Below, piece after piece: positions 46,880-55,544 of a DNA stretch of 56,072 nucleotides; positions within the stretch are counted from its first letter, which is position 1, and the number at the start of each line of letters is the position of its first letter. The notes under the pieces are model-generated. The model worked only from the letters and a program-made list of their open reading frames with translations. It had not been told where the DNA came from and made no database searches. Origin of the DNA: Pseudomonadota bacterium (GTDB taxonomy: Bacteria > Desulfobacterota > Desulfovibrionia > Desulfovibrionales > Desulfovibrionaceae). The stretch is from contig JAHIUD010000082.1 of assembly GCA_018817515.1 (NCBI GenBank), positions 1 to 56,072 on the forward strand, in the 5' to 3' direction. A program made the position numbers and the translations under genes.

Positions 46880-49800
46880 GGGGCGACTCCTTCTTGGGAT
46901 GTGTTTCCGATGACCTTGAGCTTGCCTGGCGGGCCTGCCGGATCGCGGCAGAGGGCACCGGCAGAGACGGCGTCAAGGATGGTGATGAGCGACTGGACTG
47001 GGGCCAGCGCCTTGGTCAACTGCGAGCGAAGGGGCAGGTTGCCCACGGGGAGGCGGTCGATGCGCGGCAGTTCGAGCCGGAAGCCCTTGACCTCCACCTC
47101 GCCGGACATGCTCAAGTTTCCGTAGGCCAGGCCAAGGTGCACGAAGCGCGGGTAGCCGATGTCCATGAGGCGACGCTGCTGCACCACTGTCTCGTTCTGT
47201 TCGTCCGGGTCTAGGGCGTAGAGCATGCGCTCCAGGGTGCGCGGGCCGATTTTGGTGATGTCTGCGCGCATCGACATGCGTTGGAGCAGGGCTTCGGGGT
47301 CGGGTGTGAGCGGCACGGACAGGGTCACGCGTCCGGCGGTCTCGGCCTGGTTGGCCAGGTCTTTAGCGGCCTTGTCCGGGAACAGGCGCGAGGGGTCGAT
47401 GCCGGTGAAGGCCAGGTCGGCCTCAAGGCTGTAGTTGCCGCGCCCACCCTTGATGACCGTGCTGCCCAGGAGGTTGCCGCCCAGCAGCCCGGCCCGGAAG
47501 GAGCGCAGGGCCGGGAGCGGGCCGCTGGTGTCCAGGCGCAGCAGAACGTCGTGCAGGGAAAGCGGCAGCGCGCCGGACTTGAGCTTGAGCTGGCTGAAGC
47601 CCAGGCTGCCCCCGCCGGATTGGAAATCGTGCAGGCCTGCGCGGGCGAAATCGGCATTGCCGCCGGGAACAGAACCTTGTCCGGTGCCCGACGGGAACAG
47701 GTCGAAAACCTGCTCGGACAGAGGGGGCAGGACGTCGCTTGCGGGCTTGGCGCAGCGCAGGCCGGGGGTCAGGGTGTAGCGCTTGCTTAAGGTCAGCGAG
47801 CTGGTCAGGCCGGTCAGGTCCAGGCCCGGCCCCAGGCGCAGGTTCAGCCCGGGGCTGAGGAGCCGCGCGGACAGGGCCAGGCTGCGCCCGGCGGACAGAC
47901 GCGCGTCAAAGCCAGCCTCGATGCGCCCCTTGCCCGACAACCCTTTTGCCGAGTTGCCCTTGTCGAGCTTGTGCGGCAGGTCTTGCAGGCCCGTCTTCAG
48001 ACCGAAGGCCACGGTGCCGTCCACAAACTCCAGGACGGCCGCCAAACGGTCCTGATGGTGGTCCAGCACCTGGTCCAGGCGGTCCAGGTTCAGGCTCAGG
48101 TTCTGGTCCACTTCCACGCCGTCCATGTGCAGCATTTCGTTCAACTGCAACGAGCGCAGGTTCTGCTGGCTGGCGTTGAGGGTCAAGAGGCCGCGCAGGG
48201 GCTTGTTCAGCGGGCCGATACCGGGCAGCTCGGCCAGGGGGCCGAAGGCTACGGAGCCGCTCAGGCTGGACTCACGCATGCCGTTCGTGCTCGCAGCCCG
48301 CAGGGGCTTGGGCGTGCTCAATCCTCGCAGGCGCAGGAACTCCACGGGCTCGCCCTTGGCGCTGGCCAGCGGCCAGTCCAGGGAGACCTCAGAGAGCGTC
48401 ACCACCGCATCAAGTTCTTTGACAAAACCCAGTCGCGCCAGGGTCTGGCTGAGTTTCGCCTGCCCAGGCGCTGGGTCCGTCTGTTTCGGCAGGTCAGCCG
48501 CGAGTTTCCAGTCCACGGCCACGCCACCGGAGCCCTTGGCCTGGCGGGGCAGCACGGGTGCGGCCAGGGTCAATAGCTTCTGTACGTCCAGGGTCAGGTT
48601 GCCGCTGCTGCGCACAGCGGCGCCATCCAGGCTGGCTTGTGCCGCGCAGTGCAGGGCCGGACCTATGTCCAGGGCGAGGCTGGCGTCGGTGAGGCGCTCC
48701 ATGCCGAGGGGCGAGCCGCCCAGGCGGAGGTCCGGCACGGTCAGGCGCAGGCTGAGCGGGGCCTCAAGCGCGGCCTTGCCGGGTTGGAGCAGACGCAGCT
48801 TCGGGGCGTCCAGGGCCAGGGACTCCAGGCGGGCTGAAACGGATTTGGAGCCAGGCAGCTCCGCGCGCAGTGTCAGGCTTTGGGTCAGCGCCGGGATCTG
48901 CGCCTTGCCCGGCACCTCGACGCCCTGGACCTCGCCGGTCATCTCAACGCTGGCTGTTCCGGTGATTCCGAACAGCGCCAGCGGGTCCTGGGCCAGATTG
49001 GCGATCTTGATGCCAACGCGCGAAAGCTTGGCTCGCTTCAGGGTCAGCGGCGTCTTGCCGTTGATGCGCAGGCCCTCGAATTCCGCTGTGGCGCTGGCGT
49101 CGAGTTTTCCGGTGCTTTGCGCATCGTTTGCTTCAGTTCCGGGCAGCGTGACTTGGGCCGCGGCCATCTGCAGCAGGGCCCTGGCCAGGGTCAGGCGTTG
49201 TCCGCCGGAGATGCGGGTGATGTTCTTCGCCTCCACACGCAGGCCCTTTGCGCTGGCCTCTAGCTGCGGCTTCTGGCCTGGAGCTTCCGGCAGCGTGAGC
49301 AACAGATCAAGGCCTTCGGCGTCGGCCGTGGCTGCGCCGAGGCTCAGTCCGGGCGGCAGCCAGGCGCGCGCGCTGCCGAGGAGTTCGTCGAGCTGCAGGT
49401 GCAGAGGGTGGACGTTCAGCGAAAGCGTCGGCCTGCCGTCGTTCAAGCCCGAGACCTCACCCAGCCAGTCCACGGAGCTCTTGTCCAGAAGGTTGAGGGT
49501 TCCAGGCAGGCGCATGGATCCGGTTGCGAGGTCGACGTTGGCCTCTTGCAGCAGGTTCAGCTTGAGCGGGCCCACGGCCTTGGGGCCAAGGGGACCGCCT
49601 ACGGCGCGCAGGCTGTCGGCAAAGGCCACCAGCCCCACGGCGAGATGGTCCGGGTCGGGCTGGGTGAGCGTCAGGCCCAGGGCCAGGGAGCCCGAAACCT
49701 CAGGCAGGGAGGCCCCGGCAAAAGGCTTGAGCAGCGCTGACGCCTCCTGCAGGTCCAGGCGCAGGTCTGTCTTGAAGCCCTTGGCCACACTGCCCAGGGC

Positions 49801-50607
49801 CGTCAGGTGCAGGCCGGGCGCTTCGGCGGTGGCCAGCAGGCTCGCCTGGGCCGGGTTCAGCAGGCCGGACTTGTCCAGCAACCCTTCGAGGCTGGCCTCG
49901 ACCTTGAGCGGGGCCAGCTCCTTGCCGTCCACAAATGCCCTGAGTCCGGCGTTCAGCCGCACCGGCCCGTTGGCGAGACCGGGCGCTTCCAAGTGGAGCG
50001 TCACGTCGCGCAGGTCGAGCTGGCGGATCTTCGGGCTGGCCTTTTCGGTCACGGGGATCAGCCGCACGGCGATGTCCGAGAGGTCGACCAGGATGTGCAC
50101 ATCGCCCTGTCTGGGCCCAGGCTTGAGGCTCTGGCGCAGGGTGACGATGCTGTCCCTGATCAGGCTGGGCAGTGGTTTCGACGGTGCGGAAGGTTCGGAA
50201 GTCTGGACCGCTGGCTCCAACCGTTGGCGCAGGCGAAGGCCGGAGAGTTTCACGCTCAGGCGCAGGTCGCGGCGCAGGGCCGGCAGTGGTTCCAGCAACA
50301 CATGCAGGCGCTCCAGCGAGCAGAGGAAGGTCTCGTCCTCCAGGCCGCCGCGTCCAACGAGCAGCCCTTCCAGGCGCAGGCCATCGCCCCAGCCGAAGGA
50401 AAGCAGACGCAGACTGGCGGGCTTGTGCGTGGCCTGGGCCAGGGCCTGTTCGACCTTGCCCCGTGCCCAATCGGAGGAAAGCACGCTCGGAATGGCCAGC
50501 GCAAGGGCCGTGAGCAGAGCAAACGCAAGAGCCAGGCCCAGCAGGGTGCGGCGCAGCCACCTGCGCTGAAGGAAGTTTTTCGCCGGCTCTGGCCTCGGCT
50601 CGGTCAT
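46876..50607 (-). CDS. AsmA/YdbH-like envelope-spanning protein
   Basis: A 1243-aa protein with an N-terminal membrane anchor (TLLGLALAFALLTALALAI) and a very long beta-rich periplasmic part of repeating AsmA-like segments. The C-terminal region (RAGLLGGNLLGSTVIKGGRG, YSLEADLAFTGIDPSRLFP, YGNLSMSGEVEVKGFRLELP) fits the AsmA/YdbH lipid-transfer group. Such proteins form groove-like bridges that move phospholipid across the periplasm. I chose the ATG at 50607, with GGAG 5 nt upstream, over ATG at 50631 and a longer frame. It is the first gene of the four-gene envelope operon and overlaps the next start by 4 nt. Confidence 0.72.
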   Translation of the reverse strand: MTEPRPEPAKNFLQRRWLRRTLLGLALAFALLTALALAIPSVLSSDWARGKVEQALAQATHKPASLRLLSFGWGDGLRLEGLLVGRGGLEDETFLCSLERLHVLLEPLPALRRDLRLSVKLSGLRLRQRLEPAVQTSEPSAPSKPLPSLIRDSIVTLRQSLKPGPRQGDVHILVDLSDIAVRLIPVTEKASPKIRQLDLRDVTLHLEAPGLANGPVRLNAGLRAFVDGKELAPLKVEASLEGLLDKSGLLNPAQASLLATAEAPGLHLTALGSVAKGFKTDLRLDLQEASALLKPFAGASLPEVSGSLALGLTLTQPDPDHLAVGLVAFADSLRAVGGPLGPKAVGPLKLNLLQEANVDLATGSMRLPGTLNLLDKSSVDWLGEVSGLNDGRPTLSLNVHPLHLQLDELLGSARAWLPPGLSLGAATADAEGLDLLLTLPEAPGQKPQLEASAKGLRVEAKNITRISGGQRLTLARALLQMAAAQVTLPGTEANDAQSTGKLDASATAEFEGLRINGKTPLTLKRAKLSRVGIKIANLAQDPLALFGITGTASVEMTGEVQGVEVPGKAQIPALTQSLTLRAELPGSKSVSARLESLALDAPKLRLLQPGKAALEAPLSLRLTVPDLRLGGSPLGMERLTDASLALDIGPALHCAAQASLDGAAVRSSGNLTLDVQKLLTLAAPVLPRQAKGSGGVAVDWKLAADLPKQTDPAPGQAKLSQTLARLGFVKELDAVVTLSEVSLDWPLASAKGEPVEFLRLRGLSTPKPLRAASTNGMRESSLSGSVAFGPLAELPGIGPLNKPLRGLLTLNASQQNLRSLQLNEMLHMDGVEVDQNLSLNLDRLDQVLDHHQDRLAAVLEFVDGTVAFGLKTGLQDLPHKLDKGNSAKGLSGKGRIEAGFDARLSAGRSLALSARLLSPGLNLRLGPGLDLTGLTSSLTLSKRYTLTPGLRCAKPASDVLPPLSEQVFDLFPSGTGQGSVPGGNADFARAGLHDFQSGGGSLGFSQLKLKSGALPLSLHDVLLRLDTSGPLPALRSFRAGLLGGNLLGSTVIKGGRGNYSLEADLAFTGIDPSRLFPDKAAKDLANQAETAGRVTLSVPLTPDPEALLQRMSMRADITKIGPRTLERMLYALDPDEQNETVVQQRRLMDIGYPRFVHLGLAYGNLSMSGEVEVKGFRLELPRIDRLPVGNLPLRSQLTKALAPVQSLITILDAVSAGALCRDPAGPPGKLKVIGNTSQEGVAP

Positions 50608-50786
50608 CGCGGCTCCGAAATGTTCGGACATGCTCTGGACCCCCACTGAGGGGCGCCAGTTAAGCTGATTCAACCGACATTTTGCAAGATCAACAGAAGG
50701 CTTGCAACACAATAATAGATACTGCCCAGGCTGGACCGGGATTTGCTTAAGCAAAGCCTCACGTTATACAAATGCAAGGAGCAGAC

Positions 50787-52550
50787 ATGGCAATCAGCGG
50801 ACGTGCAAAATCGACAATATTAAATGTTCTCAGCGTGTTGAATGTCGTTGGCGGCCTGTTGCTCCTGGCCGCTCCCAGCCTTGGGGATAACGCAAACCGC
50901 ACGAACCAGTTGACGTTTTTGCAAAGCGTCGCGAGTGGAAGCATCCTGCCTTTGGGGCTGCTTCTCCTCGTCGCGGGCCTTGCGCTCATCTACGTATCAA
51001 TGACAACAGCCGCAGATGACAAGTCATTTCAGTCAAAACTGCGTACTCGTCTGGAAGCATTGACACATTTGGCAGGTCTGGCAAAAGTGGATGGCGACAA
51101 CGACACTTCTGTCATCTCACGAATGACATTGTTCGCGGCGTTGGACGGTCTTGAGGCAGCGGGCAGTCGTGAGGCCTCGCTGCGCGAGTCACTCGCTCGG
51201 CAGGAACAGGCTCTGCAGGCAGCCAGGGATGAGGCCGTGCGTATTCGCGAAAGCGCCGAAACCTCGCGCCGCGACGGGCTGCTCTCCGCTGCGCGCACCC
51301 TTGGCGTGGCCATTGGCGGCATCCACGAAGCCAGTGAGAATCTGCGCTCCTTGTCGCAAGCTGCTGGCAGCGGCGCCATGGACCAGCAGCGGCTCGTGGC
51401 CGAGGCCGTGGCGGCCATGGACGGCCTGGACAGCGCCCTGGGCCAGATGCAGAACGGCGCGGACCGGGCGGTGGTGCAGGCGCAGTCTGCCCGCGACCGT
51501 GCCCTGAGCGGCGCCAAGGTGGTTGACGAAACTGTCGTGGCCATCCGCCAGGTGGAGCGCAAGGCCGAGGACCTGGCCGAGGTGGTGCGCAGTCTGGGCA
51601 GCCAGGCCCGCGACGTGGAACGCATCATGGAGGTCATCAGCGACATCGCCGACCAGACCAACCTGCTGGCCTTGAACGCGGCCATCGAGGCCGCGCGCGC
51701 TGGCGATGCCGGGCGCGGCTTCGCCGTGGTGGCCGACGAGGTGCGCAAGCTGGCCGAAAAGACCATGAACGCCACTCGTGACGTGGCCAACCATATCGAG
51801 GGCATCCAGAAGGGCGTGGACCGCACTGGCCAGGACATGGCCGAGACCTCGCGGCGTGTGGATGAGGCTGTGACTCTGGCGCAAAGCTCTGGCGGCGCCC
51901 TGCGCGAGATCGTGGAGCTGGCCGGAAACTCCACCACGCACATCCACGACATCGCTGAGGACACCCGCAGGCAGGCCGAGACGGGCGAGCGCATCAGCCG
52001 CATCGTGCGGCAGGTCAGCGGCATCTCCGAGGCCAGCTTCGAGGGGGCCCAGAGCTCTTCCCATGCCGTGGACGGCCTGCTTGGCCGCGTGGAGGAGCTG
52101 GAGTCCATGAACGCCGTGTTCCAGCTCATCGGCGGCGGCAGCATGCAGAAGATCGTGGAGGACATGGCCGGACTGCCCCCCATGCGCGCCATGAGCCGTG
52201 AGAACCAGGAGCAGGCCATGCGCGACACGCTCAAGCGCAACCCGTCCTTTGAGCTGCTCTACATAACCGACGCCAAGGGACGGCAGACCGTGGCCAACGT
52301 CGGGCGGGGCTCCGGCGGCATCAGCGCCGACGGCACGGCCGTGGGCCGGGACTGGGGCACGCGGGCCTGGTTCCGCCAGCCCATCGACATGCGCGGCACC
52401 GTGGTCTCCGAGGTTTATGTGTCCAGCGCCACGGGCGAGAACTGCATCACGGTCTCCACCCCGATCTTTGGCCCCAGCGAGGCCATCGTCGGCATTCTGG
52501 CGGCGGACATCAACCTCGGCAAGGCCTCGTCGGCGCATTCACGCAGCTAG
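50787..52550 (+). CDS. methyl-accepting chemotaxis protein with C-terminal sensor-like region
   Basis: A 587-aa chemoreceptor. Two membrane helices lie close together (about 9-31 and 50-73) with only a short periplasmic loop, so there is no normal extracellular ligand domain and no clear HAMP. The signalling hairpin tip [20 protein letters not shown] is near 290-310. After the coiled coil, residues about 450-587 form an extra region resembling a Cache/PDC sensor ([49 protein letters not shown]). That would place sensing in the cytoplasm, after the signalling domain. The ATG at 50787 has AAGGAG 5 nt upstream. A terminator follows. Confidence 0.9.
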   Translation: MAISGRAKSTILNVLSVLNVVGGLLLLAAPSLGDNANRTNQLTFLQSVASGSILPLGLLLLVAGLALIYVSMTTAADDKSFQSKLRTRLEALTHLAGLAKVDGDNDTSVISRMTLFAALDGLEAAGSREASLRESLARQEQALQAARDEAVRIRESAETSRRDGLLSAARTLGVAIGGIHEASENLRSLSQAAGSGAMDQQRLVAEAVAAMDGLDSALGQMQNGADRAVVQAQSARDRALSGAKVVDETVVAIRQVERKAEDLAEVVRSLGSQARDVERIMEVISDIADQTNLLALNAAIEAARAGDAGRGFAVVADEVRKLAEKTMNATRDVANHIEGIQKGVDRTGQDMAETSRRVDEAVTLAQSSGGALREIVELAGNSTTHIHDIAEDTRRQAETGERISRIVRQVSGISEASFEGAQSSSHAVDGLLGRVEELESMNAVFQLIGGGSMQKIVEDMAGLPPMRAMSRENQEQAMRDTLKRNPSFELLYITDAKGRQTVANVGRGSGGISADGTAVGRDWGTRAWFRQPIDMRGTVVSEVYVSSATGENCITVSTPIFGPSEAIVGILAADINLGKASSAHSRS

Positions 52551-52572
52551 ACGGGCCGCAAGCGCCAAAAGG

Positions 52573-52601
52573 AAAGGCTCCGGTTCGCCGGAGCCTTTTT
52601 T
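52573..52601 (+). terminator. terminator after the chemoreceptor gene
   Basis: AAAGGCTCCGG pairs with CCGGAGCCTTT around a stable TTCG tetraloop, followed by T residues. It lies 22 nt after the stop and just before the convergent sodC, for which it may also work. Confidence 0.9.
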
Positions 52602-52619
52602 GTTGCGCAGCTTCTGGAG

Positions 52620-53126
52620 CTACTTGGCCTTGATGATGCCGCAAGCCACGCGGGCTCCGGAATTGCCCGTGGGCTGGGTGGTGAAGTCATCGGGTTGGGC
52701 GTGGATGATGACCCCCCGGCCCATGATGCTGGCCGGGCCGTTTACGAGGCTGATGCCATCCATCAGGGCTGCGAAATGGGCTGAGCCGTCAGCCCCGGCA
52801 ACAAGCATGGGCAGGTCGCCGGCGTGATGGTCTGGCTTGGCCGGATCGCCGTGGTGCTTGCCAAAAGGATTGAAGTGCCCGCCAGTGCTGGTCCCGTCCA
52901 GGGCACTGCAATCGCCTTTCTCGTGAATGTGAAAACCGTGGGCACCGGGGGTCAGGCCGGTGAACTGACCATTGATCAGCACCTTGCTCCCTTGCTGGGC
53001 AAAGGTCATGACACCGGCGGCGGCATTGCCTTTGGTCGGTTGGAGCTGGGCCTCCGCCATGGGACCTTTGGTGGCGCAGGCAGCCAGAAACACAGCGCAG
53101 AAAGCTATCAGGATGACGTGACGCAT
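52620..53126 (-). CDS. sodC: Cu-Zn superoxide dismutase, lipoprotein form
   Basis: Periplasmic or outer-membrane enzyme that dismutates superoxide. The 168-aa precursor has a signal peptide with lipobox FLAAC. The SodC motifs are present: GAHGFHIHEKGDC with two copper-ligand histidines, TGGHFNPFGKHHG, PDHHAGDLPML, and NSGARVACGIIK with the disulfide cysteine. The ATG at 53126 follows CTGGAG by 8 nt. In a likely anaerobe it would protect exposed envelope proteins from brief oxygen contact. It is the last ordinary chromosomal gene before the tRNA-Arg remnant. Confidence 0.93.
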   Translation of the reverse strand: MRHVILIAFCAVFLAACATKGPMAEAQLQPTKGNAAAGVMTFAQQGSKVLINGQFTGLTPGAHGFHIHEKGDCSALDGTSTGGHFNPFGKHHGDPAKPDHHAGDLPMLVAGADGSAHFAALMDGISLVNGPASIMGRGVIIHAQPDDFTTQPTGNSGARVACGIIKAK

Positions 53127-53207
53127 GGTTCGACTCCAGGTTATGGGTTCTGAACTATACAGAAGATCAGTCTGATTGATCGCTTCGTCAAGCGCTGTGA
53201 AGGGCAT

Positions 53208-53234
53208 GAAAAAGGCCGCCTTTTCTGGCGGCCT
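53208..53234 (-). terminator. terminator of the tRNA-Arg locus
   Basis: On the minus strand AGGCCGCC pairs with GGCGGCCT around AGAAAA and runs into TTTTT. It starts 5 nt after the CCA of the tRNA-Arg 3' fragment, as expected for the original tRNA gene's terminator. Its A-rich 5' side could also serve the other strand. Confidence 0.75.
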
Positions 53235-53239
53235 GAAAA

Positions 53240-53284
53240 TGGTGGGCAATGCGGGGCTCGAACCCACGACCTTTGGCTTCGGAG
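53240..53284 (-). other. tRNA-Arg(CCG) 3' fragment, probable attachment site
   Basis: Read on the minus strand, 53284-53240 carries the anticodon loop CTCCGAA, the 3' anticodon strand GCCAA, AGGTC, a T arm (GTGGG, loop TTCGAGC, CCCGC), the 3' acceptor strand ATTGCCC, A and CCA. Upstream of the anticodon loop the sequence stops matching a tRNA: GTGTC does not pair properly with GCCAA and there is no normal D arm. This is the typical outcome when an integrase recombines inside the anticodon loop of a tRNA gene. The intact, regenerated tRNA-Arg should lie at the far end of the element. Confidence 0.65.
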
Positions 53285-53698
53285 GACACGGGGTCTATCC
53301 CCCGATTGCCAGCGGTTGCGCGCCACTTCTGCGTTAAGCTCCAAGCGCCGCGCCGAGTCAATCCACGGAAAAACACGGTCATTTGACCACCCTGCTTATC
53401 CATATCCTTATCCAAATCAGATAAACGCGGGCGCCGCTGCGCCCGCCTCCGCTCGTCTTTCGTCCGCGCTTGTGCCTCACCCGCGCCCCTCTCCCCCTAC
53501 CTCCAGAGGGATCAGTCCAAAGGTCCAATACGGCGATCCTGTCCCCCTCAATGTTTCACGGTCATTGTTTCACGGGCATATAGGGGCGTGGGTCCTCCCC
53601 CGAACCTCTCATACAGGGGTCGCTTGCACCGCGTGCTGCCCGTCCGCTGAAATTTTCAATGTCCTGGGAAAATGGGAAGTACTGAATTTACACGCAAT

Positions 53699-53728
53699 TC
53701 GTGCTACAAGTCTTGGCTCTCGTGCTAC
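53699..53728 (+). repeat. direct repeat TCGTGCTAC x2, possible operator
   Basis: Two exact copies start 21 bp apart, which puts them on the same face of the helix. They lie 54-83 nt before the helicase start at 53782, where a regulator of the element's replication genes could bind. This is inferred from spacing and position only. Confidence 0.4.
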
Positions 53729-53781
53729 GATTTTGGGCCCGGCGAGGTGCGGCCATGTCTGATGAACCGAAAGGAGAGGGC

Positions 53782-55323
53782 ATGGATATAGCCGTGAAGG
53801 TTGTAGACATCACCGAGGTGCGCAAAGCCCGCGAGCAGGTGGAAGCGCGCAAGGCCGAAGAACATGAGAAGCTGGGCACGGCCAACGCTGCACCGGAACT
53901 CACGCCGCAGTTTGTGCTGGAGTGCTTCCGCTCCAGTGAGCTGGGTGACGGCACGCTCTACGCCGCGCTGCAACGGGGCAAGTTTCTGTTCAACAACGCT
54001 ACTGGCGAGTGGCTGCGCTGGGCCGGCCACCACTGGCAGCGCGACACCATGAACGCCGCCCTGGCTGCGGTCGAAGATGTCGTCATCACATACAGCCGCA
54101 CCCTTCCCATGGTGGCCACGGACGATCCCGGAATATTCAAGGACATGGGCAAGCGCCTGACGCGTCTGCGCACCGGCCGTGGCCGCGACAACACGCTTAA
54201 GCTCGCCGCCACATGTTCCGATCCCCTGGCCATCACCGGCGTGGAGCTGGACGACAAACCTTTACTGTTCCCCTGCGCCAACGGTGTCATTGATCTGGAG
54301 ACCGGCAGCTTCCGGCCAGGCAAGCAAGAGGACTTGCTCATGCGGGCCTCACCTGTGGAGTGGAAAGGCATCGATGCCGAGGCCTCGACCTGGCGCCGCG
54401 CCCTGCTTGAGATCATGGGCGGACGTCAGGAGATGGTGGATTTCCTGCAACGCTTCCTCGGCTACTGCATCAGCGGGCTCAACGTGGAGCATTTTTTCGT
54501 GGTGTTCTGGGGGCGTGGCCGCAACGGAAAGAGCATCATCGTCGAGACCATCAAGCGCACCCTTGGGCCGCTGGCCAAGCCCATCGCCTCGGAGATGCTG
54601 CTGGACCAGGGCAAGTTTGGCGGCAAGAACGCCTCGGGTCCCAGCCCGGAGATCATGGGCCTCAAAGCAGTGCGCCTAGCTTTCGGCTCCGAGACGGACG
54701 ACGGGCGGCGCATCAGCCCATCCCGCGTGAAGTGGCTCTCTGGAGGCGACACGCTTGTTGGCCGCAACCCGCACGACAAGTATGAGGTCAGCTTCCCGCC
54801 AACGCACAAGCTGGTGCTCTTGACCAATCACAAGCCCGGCGCGCCAGCCGACGACTACGCCTTCTGGGAGCGCTGCCTGCTGGTGCCCTTCCTGCTCAGC
54901 TTCGTCAACCGCGAACCCCAGGCCGAGTACGAGCGCAGCGCGGATCCCGATCTGCTGGCCAAGCTTATGGCCGAGTCATCCGGCATCCTGGCCTGGCTGG
55001 TGGAGGGCTTCCTGCTCTGGCAGCGCGACGGCCTCAAGCCGCCTGCAGCCGTGCTCGAAGCCACGGCGGAATATCGACGCGGCGAGGACACCATGGCCGA
55101 CTTCATCGACACCTGCTGTGAGCTGGGCCCGGACAACAGCGTGGACGCCACCGAGCTCTACAACTCCTTCTGTGAGTGGTGGGAGGAGGTCATGAAGACA
55201 AAGTTCGTGCCCGCCCAGAGGAAGTTCGGACGCATCATGAAGGAGAAGTACGAGAGCCGGAAGGTCGGCGGCAAGTACCGCTACTACGGCATCAAGCTCA
55301 AGCCAGCGGAGCAGAAAGCGTAA
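53782..55323 (+). CDS. P4-type phage/plasmid primase C-terminal, SF3 helicase
   Basis: A replication protein of the D5/P4 alpha group. The 513-aa product has a D5_N-like region (LLFPCANGVIDLETGSFRPG, near 170) and an SF3 helicase with Walker A VVFWGRGRNGKSIIVETI near residue 247. AVRLAFGSETDDGRRI (Walker B region) and HKLVLLTNHKP (motif C) follow, then FWERCLLVPF. A C-terminal DNA-binding-like domain (TMADFIDTCCELGPD) ends it. The N-terminal primase domain of P4 alpha is missing; a zinc-finger primase gene follows instead, so the two functions are split. AAGGAG lies 5 nt before the ATG at 53782; an ATG at 53755 in frame is an alternative. Confidence 0.88.
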   Translation: MDIAVKVVDITEVRKAREQVEARKAEEHEKLGTANAAPELTPQFVLECFRSSELGDGTLYAALQRGKFLFNNATGEWLRWAGHHWQRDTMNAALAAVEDVVITYSRTLPMVATDDPGIFKDMGKRLTRLRTGRGRDNTLKLAATCSDPLAITGVELDDKPLLFPCANGVIDLETGSFRPGKQEDLLMRASPVEWKGIDAEASTWRRALLEIMGGRQEMVDFLQRFLGYCISGLNVEHFFVVFWGRGRNGKSIIVETIKRTLGPLAKPIASEMLLDQGKFGGKNASGPSPEIMGLKAVRLAFGSETDDGRRISPSRVKWLSGGDTLVGRNPHDKYEVSFPPTHKLVLLTNHKPGAPADDYAFWERCLLVPFLLSFVNREPQAEYERSADPDLLAKLMAESSGILAWLVEGFLLWQRDGLKPPAAVLEATAEYRRGEDTMADFIDTCCELGPDNSVDATELYNSFCEWWEEVMKTKFVPAQRKFGRIMKEKYESRKVGGKYRYYGIKLKPAEQKA

Positions 55324-55356
55324 CTGGCTGTTTTTGTTCATTGCACGCGGGCACGA

Positions 55357-55525
55357 CAGGACAGGACCGCCCACCGCGTAGGACCATAAATCGCTATATT
55401 TAGATTAGAGTTTTTTAATCTTTAGAAAGTTCACTGGAAAATTAGTCTTATGGTCTACGGTTAGAATGTTTTTCTACAGCGACAACGATTCTCAGCCAGG
55501 ACCAAAGCCAGGACGATGCCAGGAC
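55357..55525. repeat. CAGGAC iteron-like repeats flanking an AT-rich tract; possible origin
   Basis: CAGGAC occurs at 55357 and 55362 on one side, and as GCCAGGAC at 55495, 55507 and 55518 on the other, the last three spaced 12 and 11 bp. Between them, about 55386-55480 is strongly AT-rich for this sequence (for example ATATTTAGATTAGAG). This layout, between two replication genes, resembles an iteron origin with a DNA-unwinding element. Confidence 0.4.
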
Positions 55526-55544
55526 CATGGAAAACGGAGGCCGC

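Noticed and set aside
48125-50569. An 814-codon open frame opposite the AsmA/YdbH-like gene
   Set aside because: Very Ser/Arg/Ala-rich shadow of the real gene; the minus-strand frame has an anchor, family-like C terminus and coupled neighbours.
53240-53312. A complete tRNA gene on the minus strand
   Set aside because: A GGCAAT at about 53304-53309 could pair with ATTGCC of the acceptor end, but the resulting D arm has only a 5-nt loop and the anticodon stem has two mismatches, so a truncated tRNA is the better reading. A covariance-model scan would decide.
53316-53762. A 148-codon open frame at the element's left edge
   Set aside because: Pro/Ser/Ala-rich, no ribosome-binding site, and it overlaps the tRNA-flanking and repeat-bearing stretch and the probable control region of the helicase gene.
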